A DNA stretch of 64,000 nt. It comes from Cohnella sp. SGD-V74 (lineage in GTDB: Bacteria > Bacillota > Bacilli > Paenibacillales > Paenibacillaceae). Below the pieces are notes generated by a model that searched no databases, was not told the origin of the DNA, and saw only the letters and a program-made list of their open reading frames with translations. Both the position numbers and the translations under genes were made by a program. Positions 55,329 to 63,999 of the stretch are shown here, piece after piece (the first letter of the stretch is position 1; the number at the start of each line of letters is the position of its first letter). The stretch lies in NCBI RefSeq assembly GCF_003001675.1, contig NZ_PVYW01000013.1:62001-126000 (forward strand), written 5' to 3'.

Positions 55329-57368
55329 TTAAGCCACACCCTCGGCCGCACCCTGTTGAAGCTGGTACATGGCGAAGTACTTGCCGCCCTGCTGCATCAG
55401 CTCGTCGTGGTTGCCGCGCTCCACGATCTTGCCGCGGTCGAGCACAAGAATCTGATCGGCCGCGCGGATCGTCGACAGCCGGTGCGCGATGACGAACGTC
55501 GTCCGGCCGCGCTTCAGCACGTCGAGCGCCGCCTGGATGATCGCCTCCGTCTCGGTGTCGATGCTGGCCGTCGCTTCGTCCAGGATGAGGATAGCCGGAT
55601 CGAACGCCAGCGCCCGGGCGAAGGAGATGAGCTGCCGCTGTCCGGCGGACAGCGTGCTGCCCTTCTCAATAACCGGCTCGTCGAGCCCTCCCGGCAGCTG
55701 CATGAACATGTCGTACGCGCCGACGTCGCGAAGCGCCTGCTCGACCTTCTCGCGGGAGATCGCCGGATCGTCCAGGCTGACGTTCGAAGCGATCGTTCCC
55801 GTGAACAGGAACGGGTCCTGCAGCACGATGCCCATATGCTGGCGAAGCTGCTGCTTCGTCAGCTCCTTCACGTCGGTGCCGTCGATCAGAATCCGTCCCC
55901 GCTCCACGTCGTAGAAGCGGAACAGCAGGTTCAGAATCGAGCTCTTGCCCGAGCCCGTATGCCCGACGAGGGCGACCGTCTCTCCCTGGCGAGCGGAGAA
56001 CGAAATATTCTTCAGCACGTCCTCGCCCGGCTTGTAGCCGAACGTCACGTCCTCGAACACGACATGGCCTTTGTACCGCTCCATCCGGCTGTCGGACACT
56101 TCGATTCCCGGCTCGTCGAGCAGGGTGAACACCCGCTCCGCCGACACTCGCGCCACCTCCAGGTTGGACAGCTGGTTCACGATGCCGACGATCGGCTGCA
56201 TCATCCGGTTCATGTAGTCGATGAACGCGTACAGGACGCCGACCGTAACGGCCGTTCCGAGCCAATCCCCGGCGAACATCCAGACGACCGTCATGAACAG
56301 CACGTTGCGCAGCACATTGACCAGGTTGTGCGAGGTAACGGAGTTCAGCGTGAGCAGCTTGTTCTGATACTTGTAATACTCGTCGTTCATCTCGTGGAAC
56401 TCGCCCATCGTCTCCTTTTCCTTGCGGAAAGCTTGAATGATCGGCATGCCTTGGATAGACTCGTTGATCATGCCGTTGATGTCGCTCAGACGGGAACGGA
56501 TGACGTGGTTGTACCTTGCCGCGAACTTGCGGTAGATGACGATCCAGACGTACAGAATCGGGATGAACGGCAGCGCGATCAACGCCAGATTCGCATCCAG
56601 CACGAACAACGCTCCGATAATCGCCGCGATATAGATGATTCCCGAGAAGAAATTCGCCAGCACCGACACGTACAGCTCGCGAATCGCTTCTGTATCGTTC
56701 GTTACCCTGGCCACGACCTTGCCGGCCGGCAAGTTATCGAAGTACTGCACCGGCAGCCTCTGAATGTGCCGGAACACGTCGTTGCGCATCTGGCGCACGA
56801 TCCGGTTGGCCGACACCTGAAGCAGCAGCCGCTGCCAGTAGGCCAGCACGCCGCCGATCAGCAGCAGCCCGACATACGTCGTCGCCAACAGGAAAATGCT
56901 GCGAAACTCCGGCTTGTAAAACTCATAGACGTCGCCCTTCGTGAGCTTCGTTGCCGGATAGCTGAGGACGCTCCCGTCCTCCCGTCCGATCGTCAGCGTT
57001 CCGTCCGCGAAAGCTCGCTTTCCGGTATTCGGAACGCCGGACGCGGGAACGAAGTAGTAGCTTCTGCCCGATTGCAGAATGCGCACCTCCTCGCCCTTCG
57101 CCTCTCCCGCCGCAAAGTGGTCCTCCCGCTTATACCAGCCGTCCCCGTAGGACACGGCGTACTTCTCTCCTTGCTGCACCGTGTACCAAGGCTTCTCGAT
57201 ACCCATGATGTTCGTATCGATCATCCGCTTGGCGATGAACGGTCCGACCAGCTCCACGCCGACCGCCAGCAGGAGAAGCGCCAGGGCGACGATAATAGGC
57301 CGCTTATAGTTCCATGCATATTTAAACAGTCTTTTGCCGTTGATGCCCATTGTTTTGCTCACCCGCAT
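55329..57368 (-). CDS. bmrD: Heterodimeric multidrug ABC exporter, BmrD-like subunit
   Basis: A 679-residue half-transporter. Six helices are interrupted after the first by an extracellular insert of about 90 residues (about 58-150), as in B. subtilis BmrD (YheH). Walker A GHTGSGKSS (near 469), signature TLSAGQRQLISFARAL and Walker B ILILDEATASID keep the catalytic Glu (near 597). It is the catalytically competent partner of the BmrC-like subunit, whose gene ends 7 nt upstream. The pair would export drugs across the cytoplasmic membrane. Confidence 0.9.
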   Translation of the reverse strand: MRVSKTMGINGKRLFKYAWNYKRPIIVALALLLLAVGVELVGPFIAKRMIDTNIMGIEKPWYTVQQGEKYAVSYGDGWYKREDHFAAGEAKGEEVRILQSGRSYYFVPASGVPNTGKRAFADGTLTIGREDGSVLSYPATKLTKGDVYEFYKPEFRSIFLLATTYVGLLLIGGVLAYWQRLLLQVSANRIVRQMRNDVFRHIQRLPVQYFDNLPAGKVVARVTNDTEAIRELYVSVLANFFSGIIYIAAIIGALFVLDANLALIALPFIPILYVWIVIYRKFAARYNHVIRSRLSDINGMINESIQGMPIIQAFRKEKETMGEFHEMNDEYYKYQNKLLTLNSVTSHNLVNVLRNVLFMTVVWMFAGDWLGTAVTVGVLYAFIDYMNRMMQPIVGIVNQLSNLEVARVSAERVFTLLDEPGIEVSDSRMERYKGHVVFEDVTFGYKPGEDVLKNISFSARQGETVALVGHTGSGKSSILNLLFRFYDVERGRILIDGTDVKELTKQQLRQHMGIVLQDPFLFTGTIASNVSLDDPAISREKVEQALRDVGAYDMFMQLPGGLDEPVIEKGSTLSAGQRQLISFARALAFDPAILILDEATASIDTETEAIIQAALDVLKRGRTTFVIAHRLSTIRAADQILVLDRGKIVERGNHDELMQQGGKYFAMYQLQQGAAEGVA

Positions 57369-57375
57369 TCTGTGT

Positions 57376-59127
57376 TTAATTCTCCACGACCGCAGCGAGC
57401 TGCTGCCGGTCGTACTGCTCTTTGTACCATCCGCCGAGCTTCAGCAATTGCTCGTGGGTGCCTTCCTCCGAGATCCGTCCTTCGTCGAGCACGATGATCC
57501 AGTCCGCATGCTGCACTGCGGTCAGCCTGTGCGTCGTAATGATCGTCGTCTTGCCCGCGCGCTCGGTGCGGATGCCCTCCAGAATTTCCGTCTCCGTCTT
57601 GGCGTCCACTGCCGACAGCGAGTCGTCGAGAATGAGAATTTCCGGGTCCGCGATAACCGCCCGCGCAATGCTGACGCGCTGCTTCTGGCCTCCGGACAGC
57701 GCCACGCCCTTCTCTCCGACGAGCGTCTCCAACCCTTCCGGCAGAAACTCCACGTCCTTGCGGAACGACGCCAGCTCCAGCGCCCGGTTCAGACGCTCTT
57801 CGTCTCCAGAGGTATCCTCCGTGCCGAACCAGATGTTCTCGCGGATCGACTTGCTGAACAAGATCGGCTGCTGCGGGACGTAGCCGATCCAGCTCCGCAC
57901 CCGATTCAGCTCCACCTCGGCGATCGGAGCGCCGCCGATTGTCAGCGCGCCTTCTCCCATCGGGTACTCGCGAAGCAGCTGCTTCAGCAGCGTCGTCTTC
58001 CCGCTTCCCGTCCGGCCTACGACGCCCAGCGTCTGTCCCCGGCGCAGCGTAAACGAGATATCGACGAGATTATCGATCGACGAGGAAGGATAACGGAAGG
58101 TCAGCCGATCGAAGCGAATCGTCTGCGGCACCTCGACCGCCACCGGATCTTCCGCGCTCTTGACGTCGGGCTTCGTGCCGAGAGTCTCGTTGATCCGGTC
58201 GAGCGACGCGTTGCCGCGCTGCATGATGTTGATCAGCTCGCCGATGGCGAACATCGGCCAGATCAGCATCCCGAGGAACATGTTGAACGAGATCATCTCG
58301 CCGAGCGTAATGTCGCCCCGGAAGACGAGCACCGCGCCGTAGCACAGGCCGATCAGGTAACTTGCGCCCACCAAAATTTTGACCGTCGGCTCGAACAGAG
58401 CGTCGATCTTGGCGACGCGAATATTTTTTTCGAACACATTGTCCGTAGAATCGCTGAACCGCTTCCGGTCCGCCTGCTCCTGCACGAACGCCCGAATGAC
58501 GCGCACGCCGGACACCGACTCCAGCACCTGGTCGTTCAAGCCGCCGAACGCATCCTGCGCCTGCATGAACCGGTCGTGAATCTTCTTGCCGAAGTGCTGC
58601 ATCAGCAGCGCCATGATCGGCAGAGGCAGCAGCGCGGCCAGCGTCAGCTTCCAGCTGATCGTTGCCGCCATGACGATGAGAATTGTCAGCATGAACAGGG
58701 TCGAATCGATCAGCGTCAGGATCCCGAACCCGGCCGTTACCGCCACCGCCCCGAGATCGTTCGTCGCCCGCGCCATCAGGTCGCCCGTCCGGTTGCGCTC
58801 GTAGAACGTCGGACTCATTTTCATCAAATGCCGCATCAGCCTCGAACGGAGCAGCCGCTCCAGCACGAACGCCCCTCCGAACAGTTGGTACAGCCAGATG
58901 TAGCTCAGAATGTAGCTCGCCAACGTCAGTCCGCCCCAGAATACGAGCAGTTCCGTCATGCCGGCCGCCGTCAGCGTCTCGGACTGGATTCCGTCGATGG
59001 CTACGCCGATCAGCTTGGGAGGGATGATGTCGATAATGCCGACGACCGTCAGCAGGAAGATGGCGATCGTGTATCTTTTCCAGTGCATTTTGAAAAACCA
59101 GCTTAATTTCTTAAGTACGATAAACAT
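57376..59127 (-). CDS. bmrC: Heterodimeric multidrug ABC exporter, BmrC-like subunit
   Basis: A 583-residue half-transporter close in length and sequence style to B. subtilis BmrC (YheI), including its start MFIVLKKLSWFFKMHWKRYT. Walker A GRTGSGKTT (near 372) and signature VALSGGQKQRVSIARAV are intact. Walker B reads ILILDDSLSAVD, so Asp replaces the catalytic Glu near residue 500, the known degenerate site of this class. ATG at 59127 is preferred for homology, though its ribosome site (AAGG about 14 nt away) is weak. A long upstream frame without support was not used. Expression is probably controlled by the leader at 59205-59482. Confidence 0.92.
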   Translation of the reverse strand: MFIVLKKLSWFFKMHWKRYTIAIFLLTVVGIIDIIPPKLIGVAIDGIQSETLTAAGMTELLVFWGGLTLASYILSYIWLYQLFGGAFVLERLLRSRLMRHLMKMSPTFYERNRTGDLMARATNDLGAVAVTAGFGILTLIDSTLFMLTILIVMAATISWKLTLAALLPLPIMALLMQHFGKKIHDRFMQAQDAFGGLNDQVLESVSGVRVIRAFVQEQADRKRFSDSTDNVFEKNIRVAKIDALFEPTVKILVGASYLIGLCYGAVLVFRGDITLGEMISFNMFLGMLIWPMFAIGELINIMQRGNASLDRINETLGTKPDVKSAEDPVAVEVPQTIRFDRLTFRYPSSSIDNLVDISFTLRRGQTLGVVGRTGSGKTTLLKQLLREYPMGEGALTIGGAPIAEVELNRVRSWIGYVPQQPILFSKSIRENIWFGTEDTSGDEERLNRALELASFRKDVEFLPEGLETLVGEKGVALSGGQKQRVSIARAVIADPEILILDDSLSAVDAKTETEILEGIRTERAGKTTIITTHRLTAVQHADWIIVLDEGRISEEGTHEQLLKLGGWYKEQYDRQQLAAVVEN

Positions 59128-59204
59128 CCAGGAGTTCACACCCTTCTCTATAAGAACGTCTTGCCGCCGCAGAGGCGCCCAAGCCGCTTGAACCGTTGAA
59201 GAAC

Positions 59205-59237
59205 AAAAAAGGCATACCGCCGTAAGCGATACGCCTT
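59205..59237 (-). terminator. Attenuator 2 in the bmrCD leader
   Basis: On the minus strand AAGGCGTATCGC pairs with GCGGTATGCCTT over 12 bp (two G-U pairs) around TTACG, then TTTTTT. It ends 78 nt upstream of the bmrC start. Confidence 0.8.
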
Positions 59238-59315
59238 GAGGATGGTTGCCCATCCCCGCCGCGAACGGGGCTGAAGCCGACTGTCTAGGACTGCCGTCAT
59301 TGCCCCGAATGCGAT

Positions 59316-59352
59316 AAAAAAGGCGCACGATTACGTAACGTAACCGTGCGCC
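59316..59352 (-). terminator. Attenuator 1 in the bmrCD leader
   Basis: On the minus strand GGCGCACGGTTACG pairs with CGTAATCGTGCGCC over 14 bp (one G-U) around TTA, then TTTTTT. It begins 41 nt after the stop of the 29-codon leader ORF. CCGGA and TCCGG just upstream can form a competing hairpin. Confidence 0.85.
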
Positions 59353-59392
59353 GCGCCACATCTGTCCGGAAAATCCGCCATTCTCCGGTCTG

Positions 59393-59482
59393 TCAGTGCC
59401 CGTTCGCGTGAGGGTTACGTCCATGCAGTTGATTCATTCCGCCGTTAAGCGGATTAGGTGCATCATGGATAAAGCTGCGCAT
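59393..59482 (-). CDS. 29-residue leader peptide upstream of bmrCD
   Basis: A short ORF with ATG at 59482, 6-8 nt after a strong AAAGGGGGG site. The peptide begins MRSFIHDAPNPLNGGMN and ends HANGH; it is rich in Asn, His and Gly and has no signal or membrane segment. It is followed by two tandem intrinsic terminators and then bmrC. The B. subtilis bmrCD operon is controlled by a translated leader (bmrB) through ribosome-mediated attenuation. This peptide occupies the same position but is shorter; I infer the same kind of role. Confidence 0.7.
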   Translation of the reverse strand: MRSFIHDAPNPLNGGMNQLHGRNPHANGH

Positions 59483-59523
59483 GTTCGTAACCCCCCTTTC
59501 CGTTCATCAAAAGTATATGAGTC

Positions 59524-59553
59524 ACTTTACCATCCGCCCCTGAACGCTGTCAA
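59524..59553 (-). promoter_or_regulatory. Sigma-A promoter of the bmrCD leader
   Basis: On the minus strand a perfect TTGACA (59548-59553), an 18-nt spacer and TAAAGT (59524-59529). It lies 42 nt upstream of the leader ORF. Confidence 0.65.
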
Positions 59554-59679
59554 CGGGCAGACGAAAAATAATTTCAATTTTTTTACTTCCGGCTTCGCCT
59601 GAAAAAAATCGCTGGATTCGGCTCCTCCCGCCCGTTACGGCTATAATAGAGATAGATTAAGAACGGGAGAGAGCAGACC

Positions 59680-60444
59680 TTGACGAGCCATTCGGAATCT
59701 CATGATCGACTGACCGCGGAATTGTGCTTGCTGGCGGGGAAAATCATTCTACAGAGCGGGGGAGAAACCCATCGGGTCGAGGATACGATGATCCGGATCG
59801 CCGCGGCGGGCGGATTTCCCGATTCGCAGAGCTACGTGACGCCGACGGGGATCATCTTCGCCATGGGCGGATCGAATCCCGTCACGCGCTTCGTGCGCAT
59901 CACGGACCGTTCTACCGACCTGAGCAAAGTCACCTTGGTGAACGACGTCTCCCGGCGGATCGGCGTCGGGGACCTGACCGCGTCCGAAGCGATCGCCCGG
60001 CTTAAAGAAATCGAGGCGGCGCGGGTCGTCTACCCGGATTGGCTGCAGGTCGTATCGGCCGCGATCGCCAGCGGCTGCTTCCTGATCATGTTCAAGGGCG
60101 GCTGGCACGACTTCTTCCCGGCCATGCTGGCGGGAGGCGCGGGATTCGCCCTGCTGCTGATCCTTCACCGTCTCGTGCCGATTCGGTTTTTCGCGGAATT
60201 TCTGTCCGCTACGGTCATTGGCGGGCTGTCCATACTGTTCGCCCGCACGGGCTTCGGCCATGAGCTGGATCTGATGATCATCGGCTCGGTCATGCCGCTC
60301 GTGCCGGGGCTGCTTATTACGAACGCCGTGCGGGATCTGATGGCCGGCCATCTCGTGTCGGGGCTGTCGAAGGGGGCCGAAGCGCTGCTGACGGCTTCGG
60401 CGATCGGGGCGGGCATTGCGGTCATGCTGTCCGCATGGAACTAA
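59680..60444 (+). CDS. Threonine/serine exporter-like protein, N-terminal-domain subunit (ThrE family)
   Basis: A 254-residue membrane protein. The N-terminal soluble part has ELCLLAGKIILQSGGETHRVEDTMIRI and SYVTPTGIIFAMGG, typical of the ThrE/PF06738 domain. Five helices follow (about 122-250), with GSVMPLVPGLLITNAVRDLMAGHL as signature. The TTG start at 59680 has a GGGAGAGAG site upstream. It works with the small subunit encoded 19 nt downstream as a split ThrE transporter. The substrate is unproven. Confidence 0.88.
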   Translation: MTSHSESHDRLTAELCLLAGKIILQSGGETHRVEDTMIRIAAAGGFPDSQSYVTPTGIIFAMGGSNPVTRFVRITDRSTDLSKVTLVNDVSRRIGVGDLTASEAIARLKEIEAARVVYPDWLQVVSAAIASGCFLIMFKGGWHDFFPAMLAGGAGFALLLILHRLVPIRFFAEFLSATVIGGLSILFARTGFGHELDLMIIGSVMPLVPGLLITNAVRDLMAGHLVSGLSKGAEALLTASAIGAGIAVMLSAWN

Positions 60445-60463
60445 AGAGGAGGAGACGCGCAAG

Positions 60464-60898
60464 ATGATCACTATACTTGAACAGCTCGCGACGAGCTTCG
60501 TCGCCTCCGCGGCGTTCGGATTGATTTTTAACGTGCCGAAGCGCTCCCTCATCCAATGCGGCATCGTCGGCATGCTTGGCTGGGCGCTGTACGTCGTCCT
60601 GACGCAGCAGGCGATCAATCCGACGATCGCCACCCTGCTCGCGGCGGGATGCGTGGCCGTGCTGAGCCAGATCATGGCCAAGCTGTACCGGATGCCGATT
60701 ATCGTGTTCAACGTGTCGGGCATCATTCCGCTCGTGCCCGGAGGGCTGGCCTACAACGCGATGCGCAGCGCGGTGGAGAATGAGTTCGACGCCGCCTTGC
60801 AGCTGGGAACGCAGGCCTTCATGATCTCCGGCGCGATTGCGATGGGACTCGTGCTGTCCGAGGTGATCAATCAGGCGATCCGGCGGTCTCGCCTGTAG
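60464..60898 (+). CDS. Threonine/serine exporter-like protein, small subunit (ThrE_2 type)
   Basis: A 144-residue, five-helix protein of the ThrE_2/PF12821 class, with SGIIPLVPGGLAYNAMRSAVEN near residue 84 matching the signature of its larger partner. ATG at 60464 has GGAGGAG 9 nt upstream. It forms the second half of a split ThrE transporter. It is convergent with the siderophore permease gene, with a gap of 3 nt. Confidence 0.88.
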   Translation: MITILEQLATSFVASAAFGLIFNVPKRSLIQCGIVGMLGWALYVVLTQQAINPTIATLLAAGCVAVLSQIMAKLYRMPIIVFNVSGIIPLVPGGLAYNAMRSAVENEFDAALQLGTQAFMISGAIAMGLVLSEVINQAIRRSRL

Positions 60899-60901
60899 CC
60901 G

Positions 60902-61945
60902 CTAGCCGGAGTGCCGGCTGCGATACAGCAGGTAAATAAAGTACGGCGCGCCGACCGCCGCGGTGAACACGCCCGCCGGAACGTCCAGCGGCAGGAAGAC
61001 GGTGCGGCCGATCGTATCGGCGAGAAGCACCATCAAGCCGCCGACCATCGCGGCAGCCGGCACGAGGCCGTCGAACGAAGGGCCGACCAGCTTGCGGGCG
61101 ATATGGGGCGCGATCAGTCCGACGAAGCCGACCGCTCCGGCGACCGCGACCGCCGCCCCGGCCAGCGCCACGCTGACCATGAGCAGCAGGAACCGATGCG
61201 CCTGAACCGGAGATCCGAGCCCGGTCGCCACCTCGTCCCCCAGCTCCTGCACGTTGAGGTGCCGGTGCAGGTACAGCGCGAGCGGGATCAGCACGAGCAC
61301 CCAGGGCAGCACGGAGTAGACGTCCCCCCAGGAGGAGCCGTAGACGCTCCCCGTCATCCACACGTACGCTTGGCCGGCCGCGTTAACCGGACTCAGCACG
61401 ATCATCAGCATCGTCAGCGAGCCCGTCACCGCCGAGATGCCGACCCCGATCAGCACGAGCCTGATCGGGCTCACCCCTCTGTTCCAAGCCAGCAGATAGA
61501 TCACGATCGAGATCAACGCCGCTCCGGCGAAAGCCGCGGCAGGAAGCCATTTGATGCTGACCGCACCCCCGAGGTATGTAATGAAAGCCACGGCGGCGAA
61601 CGTCGCTCCCCCGGTAATGCCGATGATGTCGGGCGAAGCCATCGGATTGCGGATAATTCCCTGAAGAATGGCTCCCGCCACGCTCAGCGCGGCTCCGGCA
61701 AGCACGGCGACCAGCGCTCTGGGCAGCCTCAGCGTATGAAGGATGAGCGACTGCTCCGCCGTTCCGTAGCCGAACAGCGTCCGGACGACGTCCGGCAGAG
61801 CCGTATTGCGGCTGCCCAGGCCGATGCTGACGAAGAAAACCAGAATCGCGATTCCCGCTAACGCGGGAAGAACGTACAGCATTCTCCGGCGGGAGGAAGA
61901 TGGCTGACCGCCCGGTCTTAGCGGCACAATGTTGGACCGGCTCAT
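60902..61945 (-). CDS. FecCD-family siderophore ABC permease (YfhA-like)
   Basis: A 347-residue permease with about nine or ten helices. The core motif RLPRALVAVLAGAALSVAGAILQGIIRNPMASPDIIGI in parts, and GAVGFVGLIAPHIARKLVG near residue 275, are FecCD signatures. It pairs with the permease encoded just upstream (ATGA overlap), in the order binding protein-permease-permease of B. subtilis yfiYZ-yfhA. It imports iron-hydroxamate-type siderophores. No ATPase gene is adjacent; a YusV-like shared ATPase is expected. Confidence 0.9.
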   Translation of the reverse strand: MSRSNIVPLRPGGQPSSSRRRMLYVLPALAGIAILVFFVSIGLGSRNTALPDVVRTLFGYGTAEQSLILHTLRLPRALVAVLAGAALSVAGAILQGIIRNPMASPDIIGITGGATFAAVAFITYLGGAVSIKWLPAAAFAGAALISIVIYLLAWNRGVSPIRLVLIGVGISAVTGSLTMLMIVLSPVNAAGQAYVWMTGSVYGSSWGDVYSVLPWVLVLIPLALYLHRHLNVQELGDEVATGLGSPVQAHRFLLLMVSVALAGAAVAVAGAVGFVGLIAPHIARKLVGPSFDGLVPAAAMVGGLMVLLADTIGRTVFLPLDVPAGVFTAAVGAPYFIYLLYRSRHSG

Positions 61946-62967
61946 TTGGCTTCTCCTTTCGCGCGCAGCCCTTTGCGGGCGATGTAGATGAAGAACGGAC
62001 CGCCGACCAGCCCCGTCATGACGCCGAGCGGAATTTCGCCGGGCTGGATCAGGAAGCGGGCGGCGATGTCCGCCAGCAGCAGCAGAATGCCGCCTAGAGC
62101 GGCGCTGTAAGGCAGCACCCAGCGATAGTCGACGCCGACCAGATAGCGGGCTATGTGCGGAATGACCAGACCGACGAAGCCGATGGCCCCGGCCACCGCG
62201 ACGGAGCTGCCGGCCAGCAGGACGACGGCAAGCGCGATCGCCGCCTTCACGAGCGCCGTTCGCTGTCCCAGCCCCTTGGCCATCTCCTCCCCGGAGGCGA
62301 TGAGATTGACCGAGTGCGCCATCGCCAGGGCGGCGACGCCGGCTCCAAGCATGTAGGGCATCACCGGGTAGAGAGCGCTAAGCTCCTTGCCGGCGATGGA
62401 CCCGGCCAGCCAGAACAGCACGCTCTGCAGACCCGACTCGTTCAGCACCAGCATGCCCTGGGTAATCGAGGTGAACAACGCCGTCATGGCGGCCCCGGCC
62501 AGCAAGACCTTCATCGGCGTCATGCCCCCTCTGCCCAGCGAGCCGAGAAAATAAACCGTCAGCGAAGCGACCGCCGCGCCCATAAACGCGAACCATACCA
62601 GTTGGCTCATCGAGGAGACCGGTAGAAACTTAAGCGCCAGCACGACGCAGGCCACCGCGCCGGCGTTCACTCCGAAGATGCCCGGAGACGCCAGCGGATT
62701 GCGCGTCAGCGCCTGCATCAGAGCACCGGCGACGGCCAAGCTTCCCCCGATCAGCACCGCGTACACCGCCCGGGGCAACCTGGTCGTGCGGATGATGACA
62801 TGCTCGTTGGAAGACGAATCGTATCTCAGGAACGATTCGACCGTCGCGGGAAGCGCGATTTTCGTCGAGCCGATGGCCACGCTCAGCGCGAAAGCGAGCA
62901 GCAGCAGCGCGGCGACTACGATCAAACCGAACGTCTTGTAAGAGCTTCGGGACAACAATGGAACCAC
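61942..62967 (-). CDS. FecCD-family siderophore ABC permease (YfiZ-like)
   Basis: A 341-residue permease with FecCD motifs RLPRAVYAVLIGGSLAVAGA and GAIGFVGLVIPHIARYLVG. The GTG start at 62967 has AAGGAGG 6 nt upstream. The stop overlaps the start of the second permease as ATGA. It lies 81 nt downstream of the siderophore-binding lipoprotein gene, and the three form one importer. Confidence 0.9.
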   Translation of the reverse strand: MVPLLSRSSYKTFGLIVVAALLLLAFALSVAIGSTKIALPATVESFLRYDSSSNEHVIIRTTRLPRAVYAVLIGGSLAVAGALMQALTRNPLASPGIFGVNAGAVACVVLALKFLPVSSMSQLVWFAFMGAAVASLTVYFLGSLGRGGMTPMKVLLAGAAMTALFTSITQGMLVLNESGLQSVLFWLAGSIAGKELSALYPVMPYMLGAGVAALAMAHSVNLIASGEEMAKGLGQRTALVKAAIALAVVLLAGSSVAVAGAIGFVGLVIPHIARYLVGVDYRWVLPYSAALGGILLLLADIAARFLIQPGEIPLGVMTGLVGGPFFIYIARKGLRAKGEAK

Positions 62968-63048
62968 GTGAAACCTCCTTCATGCCGCGAAAGACAGGAA
63001 AGGAGACTGCCGACAAGTGACCCGGTCGACAGCCTCGGCATTCCCGCC

Positions 63049-63999
63049 TTATTTCAGTTCGTAGATTTCATACAGATCTTCCAGCATCTCGACTGCCGCC
63101 AGCGGACCGGAGCCGTTGTTCCATACGGCCGTATCCACCTCGAACACGCGATTGTTTTTCACGGCCCGGAGATTTTGCCACAGCGGATGCTCGCTCCATT
63201 CCTTCCTGAGGTCGAGCCTTCCGTCGTCGCGCGACGTGCTCGTCTGGTCGAAGATCAGATCGGCGTCCATCTGCGGAATGTTTTCCTTGGACGTGAGCTG
63301 CACGCCCCAGTCCTCGCCCTGCTGGCTGGCCGGACGCGCGATGCCGAGCTCGTCGAGCACGAGCGCCGAGAAGCCGGTGAACACGATTCGAGCGTGGTCT
63401 ACGCGGAAATCGACGATGCCCGCCTCCAGCTTCAGCTGGTCGCCCATCTTCTCCTTGAACTCGGCGACCTTGGCGCTCCAGTCCTCCAGGAACTTGGCTT
63501 CCTCGTCCTTCTTGTTCAACGCCGCAGCCGTCAGGCTGAGCGAATCTTTCCAAATATGCACTTCCTCCGTCATGACGGTAGGAGCGATCGCCGACAGCTG
63601 CTCGTAGATTTTCTCGTGACGCGTCTTGGAGGCGACGATGACGTCCGGCTTAAGCGCGATAAGCTGCTCCAGATCCGGCTGATTCTCCGAGCCGAGATTG
63701 GCCGCGCCCTCCATCTTGTCGCGGATATAGTTGTACCAAGGCTGCTCGATCCAGGCTTCGACCGCGCCTACTGGCTTGACGCCCAGCGCCAGGGCGGCGT
63801 CCGTCGCTCCCTGGAACAGCGTGGCGACCTTCTCGGGCGTGCCCTTCACCTCGGTCTTGCCCATCGCGTGCTCGATGACTCTGACTTCCTCTTCCACGAC
63901 CACCGTCTCGGACGGGGACGGGGACGCCTCTTCCGATGGCGCCGCTTGCGACGCCTGCTGAGTCTGCGCCGGTGGGGACGATGCCCCTTCGTTCTCTTT
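63049..63999 (-). CDS. Iron-siderophore-binding lipoprotein, YfiY-like (5' end outside window)
   Basis: The visible 316 residues contain the complete binding domain and a Ser/Pro/Gln-rich linker that runs off the right edge; the signal peptide and lipobox must lie beyond it. Key phrases match B. subtilis YfiY: VIEHAMGKTEVKGTPEKV, LGVKPVGAVEAW, LKPDVIVASKTRHEKIYEQL and VQLTSKENIPQMDADLIF. YfiY binds citrate-hydroxamate siderophores (schizokinen type). It precedes two FecCD permease genes on the same strand. The promoter and any Fur box are outside the window. Confidence 0.88.
   Translation of the reverse strand, partial: KENEGASSPPAQTQQASQAAPSEEASPSPSETVVVEEEVRVIEHAMGKTEVKGTPEKVATLFQGATDAALALGVKPVGAVEAWIEQPWYNYIRDKMEGAANLGSENQPDLEQLIALKPDVIVASKTRHEKIYEQLSAIAPTVMTEEVHIWKDSLSLTAAALNKKDEEAKFLEDWSAKVAEFKEKMGDQLKLEAGIVDFRVDHARIVFTGFSALVLDELGIARPASQQGEDWGVQLTSKENIPQMDADLIFDQTSTSRDDGRLDLRKEWSEHPLWQNLRAVKNNRVFEVDTAVWNNGSGPLAAVEMLEDLYEIYELK

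Noticed and set aside
55356..59106. Two long plus-strand open frames (about 713 and 590 codons) antisense to bmrD and bmrC
   Set aside because: They are Arg/His/Gln-rich mirror frames of well-supported ABC transporter genes in high-GC DNA and have no recognisable domain or ribosome site.
59148..59300. A 50-codon minus-strand frame spanning attenuator 2, considered as a second leader peptide
   Set aside because: The only G-rich sequence before its ATG is 2 nt away, too close for initiation; it is mentioned only as a possibility in the leader finding.
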